The notes under the pieces are model-generated. The model did no database searches, was not told where the DNA came from, and worked only from the letters and a program-made list of their open reading frames with translations. A program made the position numbers and the translations under genes. From an uncultured Clostridium sp. (GTDB lineage Bacteria; Bacillota_I; Bacilli_A; RF39; UBA660), in contig CABUQZ010000013.1 in the NCBI GenBank assembly GCA_902493795.1, positions 1 through 44,633 of the forward strand: a DNA stretch of 44,633 nucleotides, given 5' to 3'. The number at the start of each line of letters is the position of its first letter. Position 1 is the first letter of the stretch. Positions 15,041 through 23,528 of the stretch are shown here, piece after piece.

Positions 15041-16623
15041 TTATTAACTTTTATTAAAAACGATAAGATTTTAGATTTAGATTTAGTTGTTTGTTTTTGT
15101 GGTGATTCAATTACTTCAGACTGATCTTCGTCTTCATCTAATTTAGCTTGTAACATATTTAAATAATCAGTTATTCTACTATCTCTTTCTACCATAATAC
15201 CTTGAGAAAGTTTTTCTAACTTTTCTTTGTGCTTAGGATCATCCATTCCTTCTTTAGAAAATAAGTAATAGGTGATTTCATTAGATAATTGTTCATTAAA
15301 AGGAATTATCCCCATAGAAAGATTTTCTTCTGTATCATACCATAAATTAGAATTTAAAATAAACCGCATATCAAAATCATGATTAATGCTTTTTAGACTT
15401 GTTTTGTCTGTTGCTTTTTGAATTAATTGTTTACGAACTTTTTCACTATCTGCTTCACTTATGATAGTAACATCGGTTATATGGTGAAGATTAGATAAAG
15501 ATTCTTGACAAGTCATAACTCTATATAAATCCATAAAAATTTCTTTATCAGATATTGTTTCTAATAAATCTAAATCATAAGATTTATATTTACTTTTTAT
15601 GAAATTTCTATTCATTAGAAGAGAAACATAATGCATAACAAATTTATCATCAATTTTATTTATTTTTTTCAAGTTGTTTAAATACTCAGGATCACAAATT
15701 CCTGCAACACAGTCTCTAACAGGAATATAAGCATCTTTTCTATCATATTCACGATCATTATAATAGTCTATATCTGATTGAAATTTTTCTTCTGGATTAA
15801 TTATGTAATAATACAATGCTCTTGCTGTTACCTCACTTTTGGCGTTAAGTAAAGCTTCCACTTCTTGTCGATAGTATTTACTCTTAACTATTTCTTGATT
15901 AGTCATAAGCTTATATAAAAATTTACTTGATACTGGTCTAGTAGCTAATATTTTCATATTTTCTCTATGATATTTATCTGATAGAGAAACAGGATTAACA
16001 GCAAGATTATTTAAACTATCTTCTGGATAAGAATGGCTTGGCTGCAAACAGTTACTACCAGCAATTGATATTAACCTCATATCTTCTTGATGGTATGGAC
16101 TATTAATTGAATCCTTATCCTTAGCAACATCTGCAAGTGCATTAGCAACAACATAATCTAATTTTCTTTCTTTGTTAGTATCGCGTGCTTCGACAATAAG
16201 TCTCAAATCTTCATCATGATAAGGACTATTTATAAAATCATCTTCACCTAATACCCATAAACCATATCTAGCATCATCTGCTTTACTAAGCATTTCTAAG
16301 TCTTTATAGAAATTTTCACTTTTTAGAAAATTAGGTTTACATAATGTATCAAATAAATTAAAGCATCCATCTCCATTTTTTAAATTTGAAATTGCAGTAA
16401 CTCTTTTTTTATAATCTTCACAATTTAATAAATCACAGTTAACTAACAAATTTTTAAAATCAAAGACATCTTCTAAATCAATATTCAAACTAAGAAAATT
16501 GCTAATTTGTAAATCATTTAAATTTGAAATCCATTTTTTAAGTTGAACCTCATCTTTAAATGCACTTTCCAATTTATATTTCTTAATTTGATTTATTATT
16601 TGTTTTAACTCAGTGTTTTTCAT
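15028..16623 (-). CDS. Repeat (probable alpha-solenoid) protein with SxYHxxD motif
   Basis: A 531-residue soluble protein built from about ten degenerate units of roughly 30-42 residues. Each contains a segment like S-x-Y-H-x-x-D-[LM]-x-x-[IL]. Clear copies include NSPYHDEDLRLI (about 132), NSPYHQEDMRLI (174), LSDKYHRENMKIL (214), VKSKYYRQEVEAL (246), IKSKYKSYDLDLL (342), KSINHDFDMRFI (411) and DDPKHKEKLEKL (461). Between copies lie helices such as YGLWVLGEDDF and FLYKLMTNQE, so a helical solenoid used for binding is likely. The C-terminus ends in a basic helix, SKILSFLIKVNKKKR. No catalytic motif is seen and the family is not recognised. GGAGG lies eight bases before the ATG at 16623. One repeat motif recurs in the nucleotidyltransferase-fold neighbour. 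Confidence 0.65.
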   Translation of the reverse strand: MKNTELKQIINQIKKYKLESAFKDEVQLKKWISNLNDLQISNFLSLNIDLEDVFDFKNLLVNCDLLNCEDYKKRVTAISNLKNGDGCFNLFDTLCKPNFLKSENFYKDLEMLSKADDARYGLWVLGEDDFINSPYHDEDLRLIVEARDTNKERKLDYVVANALADVAKDKDSINSPYHQEDMRLISIAGSNCLQPSHSYPEDSLNNLAVNPVSLSDKYHRENMKILATRPVSSKFLYKLMTNQEIVKSKYYRQEVEALLNAKSEVTARALYYYIINPEEKFQSDIDYYNDREYDRKDAYIPVRDCVAGICDPEYLNNLKKINKIDDKFVMHYVSLLMNRNFIKSKYKSYDLDLLETISDKEIFMDLYRVMTCQESLSNLHHITDVTIISEADSEKVRKQLIQKATDKTSLKSINHDFDMRFILNSNLWYDTEENLSMGIIPFNEQLSNEITYYLFSKEGMDDPKHKEKLEKLSQGIMVERDSRITDYLNMLQAKLDEDEDQSEVIESPQKQTTKSKSKILSFLIKVNKKKR

Positions 16624-16760
16624 ACCCAAAACCTCCTTTGTTTAATAATGTATTATAACACACGTTTTTTCTTTTTATATTATTTTATTAATATATTACT
16701 GATTTCACTAGAAAAAGATGGGGGACTACTACTATTTTTTTATTAAAAGTTCAATAAAAT

Positions 16761-16790
16761 AAAAAAAACAATTTCTATTTAAATTGTCTT
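16761..16790 (-). terminator. Terminator of the 16793 gene
   Basis: On the minus strand ACAATTT pairs with AAATTGT around AAATAG and is followed by a run of eight T. Confidence 0.8.
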
Positions 16791-16792
16791 TC

Positions 16793-17182
16793 TTACTTTA
16801 AATTATCTAAACTTCCATGTAACTCTTTTACACCCCAACCAGTTAATTCATCTTTAAATGGCTCGTAAAACTCATTTAAAACATATATATTTTTATTATA
16901 AAAGAAAGCAAAGGCAATTTCAGCAAAAGAGTTTGGACCAATATAATTTAAAATACCATTTTTTGTAGCATTAACGACTAAAATTGTATCATTTTCTTCA
17001 TCGATAATACGCTTGAAATGAGCACGAGATGCAACTTCTTTTGGTAAACCTTCCATACATTCTTTAGGTAATAAAACATTATATCCTTTTTCTTTTAGTT
17101 CATGTTCTATTTCTAAAATCTTACCTTTTACTTTCATACTTCCACATAAGACGATATTTTTATTAGTATTATTTAATTCCAT
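16793..17182 (-). CDS. Nucleoside 2-deoxyribosyltransferase-like protein
   Basis: A 129-residue single-domain protein with a Rossmann-like start, NIVLCGSMK at 9-17, then GYNVLLPKE, DTILVVNATKNG, YIGPNSFAEIAFAFFYNKNIYVL and GWGVKELHGSL. The order of strands and the IGxxSFxEIxxAF segment fit the nucleoside 2-deoxyribosyltransferase/DUF4406 superfamily, which handles nucleosides or nucleotides. The exact substrate is unknown. In-frame starts at 17200 and 17191 exist, but the AAAGG site is best spaced for the ATG at 17182. A single unit, which adds to the several nucleotide genes in this window. Confidence 0.65.
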   Translation of the reverse strand: MELNNTNKNIVLCGSMKVKGKILEIEHELKEKGYNVLLPKECMEGLPKEVASRAHFKRIIDEENDTILVVNATKNGILNYIGPNSFAEIAFAFFYNKNIYVLNEFYEPFKDELTGWGVKELHGSLDNLK

Positions 17183-17511
17183 AACTATCATACCTTTCAA
17201 ATATATTATAACATTAATTGAGTTAATTGAATACTTAAATAAATTGACTTTGAATAAAAAGGTGTTAGTATATTATCTTCTTATAAGAGTAAAACAAAAG
17301 ATAAATATACTAAAATAAAAGTATTATTAGTAACTTAGTTCTACATCAATAGATGTAGTAGTGATAAAAAAAGACACTAAATTAACAAAGAATTCAACTA
17401 TCCATTTTGATACTTTAAAACAATAAACAAATAATGAGTAAATTAAAACAATTTAATGTATTAAATATTTAACAGTATTGTGTTAAAATACCATTTATAA
17501 GGAGTGATAAA
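17183..17511. other. Intergenic region between divergent genes
   Basis: No gene is visible. It contains a perfect 7-base hairpin CTACATC / GATGTAG with AATA loop at 17341-17358 that lacks an adjacent T run on the plus strand but is preceded by an A run that would be T on the minus strand a few bases away (17366-17372). An extended -10 (TGTTAAAAT, 17481-17489) precedes the gene at 17512. Confidence 0.4.
17481..17489 (+). promoter_or_regulatory. Extended -10 of the 17512 gene
   Basis: TGtTAAAAT, 22 bases before the ATG. The matching -35 (TTAAAT, 17461-17466) is weak. Confidence 0.45.
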
Positions 17512-17805
17512 ATGTCAAAAGAACAATTTGTACGTTCTAATACACATATAAATATAGGAGATATTGCTTACCAAGAACATGGTAAAACTGTAGCCCTAAA
17601 AGCATCAGAATTCGCAAGTAAAAGTTATGATAAATATGAAAAAATGGTTTTGCAAGGACTAATTGATACATATGGTGAAGAAGAAGGATTAAAACATTTT
17701 GAAAATCTAAAAAGAGAAGCAGAAGAAAAATATAGAGATTTTCAAAATATTGATGCTACACAAGAAGAAAGAGAAGATAGTGTTAACATATCAAGAAGAA
17801 AATAA
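17512..17805 (+). CDS. Small hypothetical protein
   Basis: A 97-residue charged, helical, soluble protein with no recognised family. The N-terminal half (NTHINIGDIAYQEHGKTVAL) looks strand-forming. From SEFASKSYDKYEK onward it is helical and acidic, ending VNISRRK. AAGGAG precedes the ATG by seven bases. It is a single-gene unit between an extended -10 and a strong bidirectional terminator. Confidence 0.6.
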   Translation: MSKEQFVRSNTHINIGDIAYQEHGKTVALKASEFASKSYDKYEKMVLQGLIDTYGEEEGLKHFENLKREAEEKYRDFQNIDATQEEREDSVNISRRK

Positions 17806-17845
17806 AAAAGTAACAATTACAAAATAGAAAATTGTTACTTTTTTT
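17805..17845. terminator. Bidirectional terminator
   Basis: AAAGTAACAATT (17807-17818) pairs with AATTGTTACTTT (17830-17841), followed by TTTT and preceded by AAAA. It serves the genes ending at 17805 (+) and 17854 (-). Confidence 0.85.
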
Positions 17846-17853
17846 AAAAGTTC

Positions 17854-18828
17854 TTACCACTGCTGAGATCTAAAGATTACTTCGTTTGTTTTTTCGTTAA
17901 ATGCAGCAAATAAAATATCACCATGGCTACAATAACTAGTGCCTTTACAATTACCTTCAACTAAATAAATTAAATAATCGTCTTCGTTTTTATAATATGA
18001 AGGAGTATGAATAAAAAGGTAAGGAAGTAAACCATCATTTTCAGTGTAATCTTTCTTATAACCAATAAAAATGGCTTTATCTTTATATTCTTGATCAAAT
18101 TTATCTATTGTCATATCTTTATCAACATAGTATAAAGCATATTTTTTCCCTTCTTGGAAAAATATAGGAGAATAGTAAAACTCTACATTTTCTACATCAT
18201 TTGGTATCTCATCAGGAAAAACATTTTTAAGTCTTTCACCTGTAACATAATACTTGTAATACTTTGGATTAGTTACAGGATTAATTGTTGCTTTTAAAGA
18301 AATAAAAGTAAACGAATAAAAATAATATACGATTAGTACTAAACTTATGAAAAATGTTATAGCTTTAAAATTAAAAACGATTTTTTTATTATCTTTAAAC
18401 CTATAAATTAAGAATACAATAATTAAAAATAAAACAACAGGAAGATAACTTATAAATAATATAGTAATTCTTACTTTTATTGGAACACCAACAGAGTTAA
18501 ATGAAAGAAAAGTACCAATAAGAAAAGTTATTAATCCCATAATAAAAGGAAATCTAATTTTTTTAAATGTACTTACTTTTTTATCTTGCTCTTCATTTCT
18601 AGTTTTTTTCTTCTTAACTGATTCATATATACAAAATATAATAAGTGAAATAATAAACCAAAGAATTATTACAATAATGTTATAAAATAGTAATGTAGTA
18701 ATAGAAAGTGAATCATATGAAGTATTATTAATAGATTCTAAAAATAAAGAAAGTAAAATCCATATTAAAGATGGTATAAAGAATAATTTTAAGAAAAAAG
18801 TTGATTTAAATGCATCTTGTATTTTCAC
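17854..18828 (-). CDS. Membrane protein sharing modules with the 8503-10314 protein
   Basis: A 324-residue membrane protein with about five hydrophobic segments (near residues 20-40, 50-70, 95-113, 122-142 and 157-177) and a C-terminal domain that is probably outside the cell. The N-terminus FKSTFFLKLFFIP matches the duplicated SKFFLKLFGIP module of the 8503-10314 protein. The tail IPNDVENVEFYYSPIFFQEG parallels LPNNGELEIYSPDIYFEEG there. The frame opens at 18855, but a GTG at 18828 lies six bases after GGGGTG and gives an N-terminus (MKIQ) like the paralogue's MKNQ, so it is the likely start. It lacks the YcxB-like middle of its relative. Function is unknown. Confidence 0.65.
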   Translation of the reverse strand: MKIQDAFKSTFFLKLFFIPSLIWILLSLFLESINNTSYDSLSITTLLFYNIIVIILWFIISLIIFCIYESVKKKKTRNEEQDKKVSTFKKIRFPFIMGLITFLIGTFLSFNSVGVPIKVRITILFISYLPVVLFLIIVFLIYRFKDNKKIVFNFKAITFFISLVLIVYYFYSFTFISLKATINPVTNPKYYKYYVTGERLKNVFPDEIPNDVENVEFYYSPIFFQEGKKYALYYVDKDMTIDKFDQEYKDKAIFIGYKKDYTENDGLLPYLFIHTPSYYKNEDDYLIYLVEGNCKGTSYCSHGDILFAAFNEKTNEVIFRSQQW

Positions 18829-18948
18829 TATCATCACCCCTAAAATATAATACATTTAATTATATCACAACAAAGAATAATTTAAATAAATCGACATTAT
18901 TATAATGATATTCCCTAAAAATACAATAGTTTCTGTATAGAAAATAAA

Positions 18949-18977
18949 TTTACACCCAACAATATAGATGCTATAAT
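18949..18977 (+). promoter_or_regulatory. pyrH promoter
   Basis: TTTACA at 18949-18954, 17-base spacer and TATAAT at 18972-18977 with an upstream TG (TGcTATAAT), 19 bases before the ATG. This is one of the strongest promoters in the window. Confidence 0.8.
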
Positions 18978-18996
18978 TTGAGAAAAAGGAGGCTTT

Positions 18997-19698
18997 ATGA
19001 AATATAAAAGAGTATTACTTAAACTTAGTGGTGAAGCATTGTCTGGAAAAAAAGAAATGGGAATTGATTTTGAAAGAGTGTTAGAAATTTGTAAAGAGAT
19101 TAAAGAAGTGGTAGAAAAAACAAAAGTTCAAATGGCAATTGTAGTAGGTGGTGGAAACTTCTGGAGAGGACGTAGCAATAAGTATATGGATAGGTGTGCA
19201 TCAGATCATATCGGAATGCTTGCTACTACAATGAACGCTTTAGCACTAGAAGATGCCTTTAAACAATTAAAAACAGAAGCAAGAGTTCAAACAGGAATTG
19301 AAATGCGTCAAATATCAGAGTTTTATATTAGAAAAAGGGCAGTAAGACACCTTGAAAAAGGAAGAATAGTAATATTTGGTTGTGGAACAGGAAATCCATT
19401 CTTTTCAACAGATACAGCAGCATCTTTAAGAGCAAATGAAATAAATGCCGATGTAGTTATTAAAGCAACTAATGTTGATGGAATTTATGATAAGGATCCA
19501 AATAAATATAAAGATGCTAAAATGATTCCAGAGTTAACATATTTAGAAGTTTTAGAAAAGAAATTAAATGTGATGGATTCAACAGCAACAACACTATGTA
19601 TGGATAATGATTTACCAATAATTGTTTATAATATGAATGTCGAAGGAAATTTACTTAAAGCGGTTACTGGTAAGAAAATAGGTACGATTGTAAAATAA
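18997..19698 (+). CDS. pyrH: UMP kinase
   Basis: Phosphorylates UMP to UDP in the cytoplasm, feeding the CTP synthase encoded at 36755-38368. The 233-residue length is normal for bacterial UMP kinase of the amino-acid-kinase fold. Visible marks are YKRVLLKLSGEAL at the N-terminus, VGGGNFWRGR, the FGCGTGNPFFSTDTAA segment and KATNVDGIYDKDP. AAGGAGG precedes the ATG. In many Bacillota pyrH sits between tsf and frr; here it stands alone behind its own promoter and terminator, so the ancestral cluster has been broken. Confidence 0.97.
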   Translation: MKYKRVLLKLSGEALSGKKEMGIDFERVLEICKEIKEVVEKTKVQMAIVVGGGNFWRGRSNKYMDRCASDHIGMLATTMNALALEDAFKQLKTEARVQTGIEMRQISEFYIRKRAVRHLEKGRIVIFGCGTGNPFFSTDTAASLRANEINADVVIKATNVDGIYDKDPNKYKDAKMIPELTYLEVLEKKLNVMDSTATTLCMDNDLPIIVYNMNVEGNLLKAVTGKKIGTIVK

Positions 19699-19699
19699 G

Positions 19700-19722
19700 A
19701 AAAAGGACAATAGTCCTTTTAT
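19700..19722. terminator. Bidirectional terminator after pyrH
   Basis: AAAAGGAC (19701-19708) pairs with GTCCTTTT (19713-19720) around an AATA loop. The convergent gene at 19719 ends inside it. Confidence 0.85.
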
Positions 19723-20837
19723 TTTGTTCTATCGATTACTATTAGTGGAATAAATATTTCATCATCTGTATATCCTGCGTGATGTGATAAAAAGATATTA
19801 TCAAAAGGACACACGATATTTTTATTTGTATAACTTATTGCTAAATAATCCCCAAGTTCATCTTTAAATATTTCATTTTCTTCTCCAATACCAAATAACT
19901 TGCTTTTTATAACATCATCTCTTGTGTATAAAGTGTAATAATACCCAAAATATTTATTAAATAGTTTTACAAATTCCTCTTTTTTTTCTTCTTTAATAAA
20001 AAAGTTAATAGCTCTTGATTCAATTGATGTCTTTTTAGATAAACAATCTAAAACATCTTTATAGTTTTCAAGATAAATATTTTCGATATTGATATGACCA
20101 TGATCTGCAACAACGATAACTATTGTGTCATCTAGTTCTTCACAAAGTTTTTCTACTTTATCATTTCTTTCTTTAATTGCATTAAAAACTTCCAAAGAAC
20201 AAGAACCAAGAACATGCATTAAACTATCTGGATTCACATCATATGCATAGATATATTTTCTTTTATCATTTTTCTCATTGCAAATATTCTTTATTTTATT
20301 AAACATATCATCTATTCCATTGTAAGGGTTATCTCCAAATGGCATTAAACTATAGGCTAAATCTACATTTTTTTCATTAATATCTTCGACAATTGTTTTG
20401 GTTTTCATATGTTTATTTTTGTATAATACTGCTTCATCTAAAACAGTTTCTGTTACATCATCTCTTTCAAATCCCAAAAAAGTACATATTACTTTATCAA
20501 TATCCTTACAATATGTGTTCCATCCAAGCATTCCAGTTTCAACAGGATTAAGACCAGTAGTAATAGAAGTAGTAGCAGCAACTGTAGTGGCAGGAAATAC
20601 TGTTGTTATTTTCTTTATTCTATTTTTTATAAAAAAATCATCTTTATCTAAAACTCTATCAATTATGTTTGAGCCCATTCCATCAAATAGGATTACAACA
20701 ACATTTCTAGGTCTTTTTTCATCTAATATTTTATCTATATATGATAAAGAATTATGTTTACTTTCTAAATTAAAATATTTTCTTATTGAACACGCTAAAT
20801 TTGTAATACATTCATTATAATTATTTCTTACCTCCAT
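19719..20837 (-). CDS. Alkaline-phosphatase-superfamily phosphodiesterase/pyrophosphatase
   Basis: A 372-residue metal-dependent hydrolase of the type I phosphodiesterase/nucleotide pyrophosphatase group. VVILFDGMGSN holds metal ligand Asp52. FPATTVAATTSITTGL has the nucleophile Thr (84 or 85), followed by NPVETGMLGWN. DVNPDSLMHVLG, VVADHGH and LSHHAGYTDDE supply the remaining ligands. No signal peptide is seen, so it appears cytoplasmic. The substrate is unknown. The frame opens at 20867, but AAGGAG lies seven bases before the ATG at 20837. It is convergent with pyrH and divergent from the sigma factor gene. Confidence 0.85.
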   Translation of the reverse strand: MEVRNNYNECITNLACSIRKYFNLESKHNSLSYIDKILDEKRPRNVVVILFDGMGSNIIDRVLDKDDFFIKNRIKKITTVFPATTVAATTSITTGLNPVETGMLGWNTYCKDIDKVICTFLGFERDDVTETVLDEAVLYKNKHMKTKTIVEDINEKNVDLAYSLMPFGDNPYNGIDDMFNKIKNICNEKNDKRKYIYAYDVNPDSLMHVLGSCSLEVFNAIKERNDKVEKLCEELDDTIVIVVADHGHINIENIYLENYKDVLDCLSKKTSIESRAINFFIKEEKKEEFVKLFNKYFGYYYTLYTRDDVIKSKLFGIGEENEIFKDELGDYLAISYTNKNIVCPFDNIFLSHHAGYTDDEIFIPLIVIDRTK

Positions 20838-20951
20838 TTTATTTCTCCTTTTTTTAAATAATAACATAATTATTATAACTTTTTCTATTATATTTTACAG
20901 ATATGATATATAATATAGATAATTTTATTAATGAATTGCGTGGTGATTACA

Positions 20952-21602
20952 ATGAACAACATGACATATGAAGAAATAAAAAAGAAACTTGTTTTATGGA
21001 AAGAACAAAAAGATGAAGAAGCTTTTATTTGGATAGTTAATAATAACATTTATTTAGTATATTATATTGTCCAGAGATATTTAGGGAAGGGACTATCTTT
21101 TGATGAATTAAAATCAGCTGGAACTGAAGGGCTAGTAAAAGCAATCTGTAGATTTAACTATAGTTATAAAAATGTTGATCTTAACTCATTTAAAAGCTAT
21201 ATGTCAAAATGTATAGAAAATCAAATTATAACAGATATAAAAAACAATAGTAGACATAGTAATGAAGTAAGTATAAGTGAACCTATAAAAACATCTAAAG
21301 ATGATGAACCTTTTCTTCTTGAAGAAGTTTTACAAAGTCCTGAAAAAGATCCAATGGATCAAGTAATCTGTAAGATGGAAGATAATTTTGTCGAAAATGC
21401 CTTGGCACTATTGTCACCCAAAGAAAGAAAAATTATCTGTCTAAGGTATGGTCTTAAAGAAAATGAAATTTTAACATTAAATGAAATAGGAAAAATGTAT
21501 AATTGTTCAAGACAAGCTATATCCTCACAAGAACAAAAAGCTCTAAAGAAAATGAAAAAGGCACCAAATGCAAGAATTATGCAAGATATTATAAAACAAT
21601 AA
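20952..21602 (+). CDS. Small sigma-70-family sigma factor
   Basis: A 216-residue RNA polymerase sigma factor. Region 2 is visible as YIVQRYLGKGLSFDELKSAG, TEGLVKAICRF and FKSYMSKCIENQI. Region 4 is LLSPKERKIICLRYG, then LTLNEIGKMYNCSRQAISSQ and a Lys-rich recognition helix end. It is too short for the housekeeping factor and lacks an obvious full region 3, resembling Bacillota sporulation-type or other alternative factors. An ATG at 20931 exists, but GTGGTGA lies five bases before the ATG at 20952. No anti-sigma gene is adjacent, so control is not evident. The -10 TATAAT at 20909-20914 has a weak -35. Confidence 0.85.
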   Translation: MNNMTYEEIKKKLVLWKEQKDEEAFIWIVNNNIYLVYYIVQRYLGKGLSFDELKSAGTEGLVKAICRFNYSYKNVDLNSFKSYMSKCIENQIITDIKNNSRHSNEVSISEPIKTSKDDEPFLLEEVLQSPEKDPMDQVICKMEDNFVENALALLSPKERKIICLRYGLKENEILTLNEIGKMYNCSRQAISSQEQKALKKMKKAPNARIMQDIIKQ

Positions 21603-21639
21603 AAATGAAGCTAAAAAGATAAATTAGCTTCATTTTTTA
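21602..21639. terminator. Bidirectional terminator after the sigma factor gene
   Basis: AATGAAGCTAA pairs with TTAGCTTCATT and is flanked by A and T runs. The convergent gene ending at 21630 overlaps it. Confidence 0.85.
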
Positions 21640-22133
21640 TTCCAAGTAAATAATTTTTTTAACACTTTATTATTATATATTTCTTCATCTTCATTATCAA
21701 AATCAACATCAGAAGATCTATCTTTTTCGTAATCTAACTGATAAAAAATATTATGCATAGACCATTCAACTTCCATAGATTCTGTTGTTCTATCCCATAA
21801 AGAAGGATTTTCTTTTTCATATTCTTGTAAAACTTCAATGATATTTTTTCTAATTAAAGGATCATCTATTTGATAAGAAGATATAACTTTCATATCGGGA
21901 TTAGTAGAATCTCTTTTATCGATAACTAGTATATCGTGTTCAAGGGGATTTAACCTCAAAATATATTCTTCATCTCCAATATAAATTAATCCATCTTTAT
22001 ACCTAGCATACGCACAAGATGAATCATCTTCAATTATTTCATAACCTTTATTAATTTCTAATCCTTTACAAGAAGAAGATAATAGTGAAATAACTATACC
22101 TAAAGCTATAATGTTTTTTTCTAATTTACTCAC
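21630..22133 (-). CDS. Putative lipoprotein
   Basis: A 167-residue protein starting with GTG, seven bases after GGAGG. The N-terminus MSKLEKNIIALGIVISLLSS has a basic start and hydrophobic core, ending at Cys22 in LLSSSC. The lipobox is imperfect (Ser at -3), so lipid anchoring is likely but not certain. The mature part is acidic: GYEIIEDDSSCAYARYKDG, then IYIGDEEYILRLNP. The family is not recognised. It shares its terminator with the convergent sigma factor gene. Confidence 0.6.
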   Translation of the reverse strand: MSKLEKNIIALGIVISLLSSSCKGLEINKGYEIIEDDSSCAYARYKDGLIYIGDEEYILRLNPLEHDILVIDKRDSTNPDMKVISSYQIDDPLIRKNIIEVLQEYEKENPSLWDRTTESMEVEWSMHNIFYQLDYEKDRSSDVDFDNEDEEIYNNKVLKKLFTWNKK

Positions 22134-22254
22134 TTTATTACCTCCAAATCTTTTTATAATTTAATAACAAAAAAATCACAGGCTATATTATAACAAATTA
22201 CCTAAAAAAAACAATCTAAAAAGCTAATTAAACAAAAGTAAATTGAAAAAATCT

Positions 22255-22290
22255 AACAAAAAAAGAATTCTTTTTAATTAAGAATTCCTT
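22255..22290 (-). terminator. Terminator of the 22302 gene
   Basis: On the minus strand GAATTCTT pairs with AAGAATTC around a short A/T loop and is followed by TTTTTTT. Confidence 0.8.
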
Positions 22291-22301
22291 ACAAAACAAT
22301 G

Positions 22302-23456
22302 TTATTTTTTAAAGATTTTAAGTACCTTTTTTAAAGGATTTTCTTTTCTTTCATTAGGAGTAATAGAAGAAACATTAAAATTTTTCTTTTCAATTTTTCT
22401 TCCTTCTTTTCCTATTGTGTCTTGTTTAATTTTCTTATGTGTAACTTGTTCAACTAATTTTTGTTGTTCTAATATATCAAGCATAATAAAATCTTCATAA
22501 GTCATTCCAAGAATTCTTGCTATATCTTTTTTTACAAGTTCAGATGCTGACATTTTATATGTTATAGCAGAAAGAAGTGTTTCTCTATCAAAAGCTATTT
22601 CACCAAAATACCCATACTTTTCTTTTAAAAATGTTTTAACATATTGATAGTATTCTTGAGAAACAGGAATAATAGTTGGACCAACTAAATTATTCTCTTC
22701 AAAAGTTAAATCCTTTAACTCTCTTAAGTTAAACCCTTTATCACTTAAAAACTCATCATGAATTAAGTCTATATCAGATTCATTTCTTGGAGTTATTAAT
22801 CCATTATACAAATCGTATATTCTATAAACTTTATTTGGACTATTAGAAATATTATATATGTTTCCTAAATCTTCACCATTAAGAAATGTATGAAAATTTT
22901 CATAAAGTAGACCTGTATTAGGATTTCTTGATAGGGAAGTATGTATTTCAAATGTCGAATTATAATCCATAATACTTTCTAAATCAGCATTTTCATAATA
23001 ATTAACTAAATCTTCAAATATTTGAGAAAATGACTTACCTTTAAAATAACTACTTAAAGTATCATCAGTAAATGTATACCTTTGTTCAATAAGATTAGAA
23101 AGCACTGTTTTATTCTTAAATATCGAAGAGTCTTTAAAACTTTTTGTAACAACGGAAAATATAACTCCATTTGGTCTTTTTTCTAGACTTTTTTCTGACA
23201 TATCAAGGTTACTATGAATTTTAATTAACTCTTGTTTTACAGGATTATTTTTTAATATTTCAATAGAATCCTTTCTAACTGAAAGTTTAATATCATTTTC
23301 CTTATCCTTATTTAAATAACAAGTTATAACATCTTCTTTTGAATTAATATCGTATAATCTGTAACCTTTTAATATTTCAATAACTTCATTTTTTATAGTG
23401 TCATTTTTTGTTAGAGTACAATAATCAATTATTTTATTAAAATCATTTTGGATCAT
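22302..23456 (-). CDS. Hypothetical protein
   Basis: A 384-residue soluble protein, not recognised. It has mixed charge, no signal peptide and no membrane segment. The middle (STFEIHTSLSRNPNTGLLYENFHTFL) looks strand-rich. Residues about 290-350 (YGYFGEIAFDRETLLSAITY, SASELVKKDIARILGMTYED) look helical and bear a faint resemblance to a helix-turn-helix. The C-terminus ends in a basic helix, NPLKKVLKIFKK, like the end of the repeat protein at 15028. GAGG lies upstream of the ATG at 23456. Single-gene unit with its own terminator. Confidence 0.55.
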   Translation of the reverse strand: MIQNDFNKIIDYCTLTKNDTIKNEVIEILKGYRLYDINSKEDVITCYLNKDKENDIKLSVRKDSIEILKNNPVKQELIKIHSNLDMSEKSLEKRPNGVIFSVVTKSFKDSSIFKNKTVLSNLIEQRYTFTDDTLSSYFKGKSFSQIFEDLVNYYENADLESIMDYNSTFEIHTSLSRNPNTGLLYENFHTFLNGEDLGNIYNISNSPNKVYRIYDLYNGLITPRNESDIDLIHDEFLSDKGFNLRELKDLTFEENNLVGPTIIPVSQEYYQYVKTFLKEKYGYFGEIAFDRETLLSAITYKMSASELVKKDIARILGMTYEDFIMLDILEQQKLVEQVTHKKIKQDTIGKEGRKIEKKNFNVSSITPNERKENPLKKVLKIFKK

Positions 23457-23528
23457 AATAGTACCTCTTGATTAGATATTTTAACATAAATATTTTTTTT
23501 ATCAACGAAAAAAAGCATCTTTTAATGC

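Noticed and set aside
17341..17358. CTACATC/GATGTAG hairpin as a terminator
   Set aside because: No T run follows immediately on either strand, and no gene end is close enough to need it.
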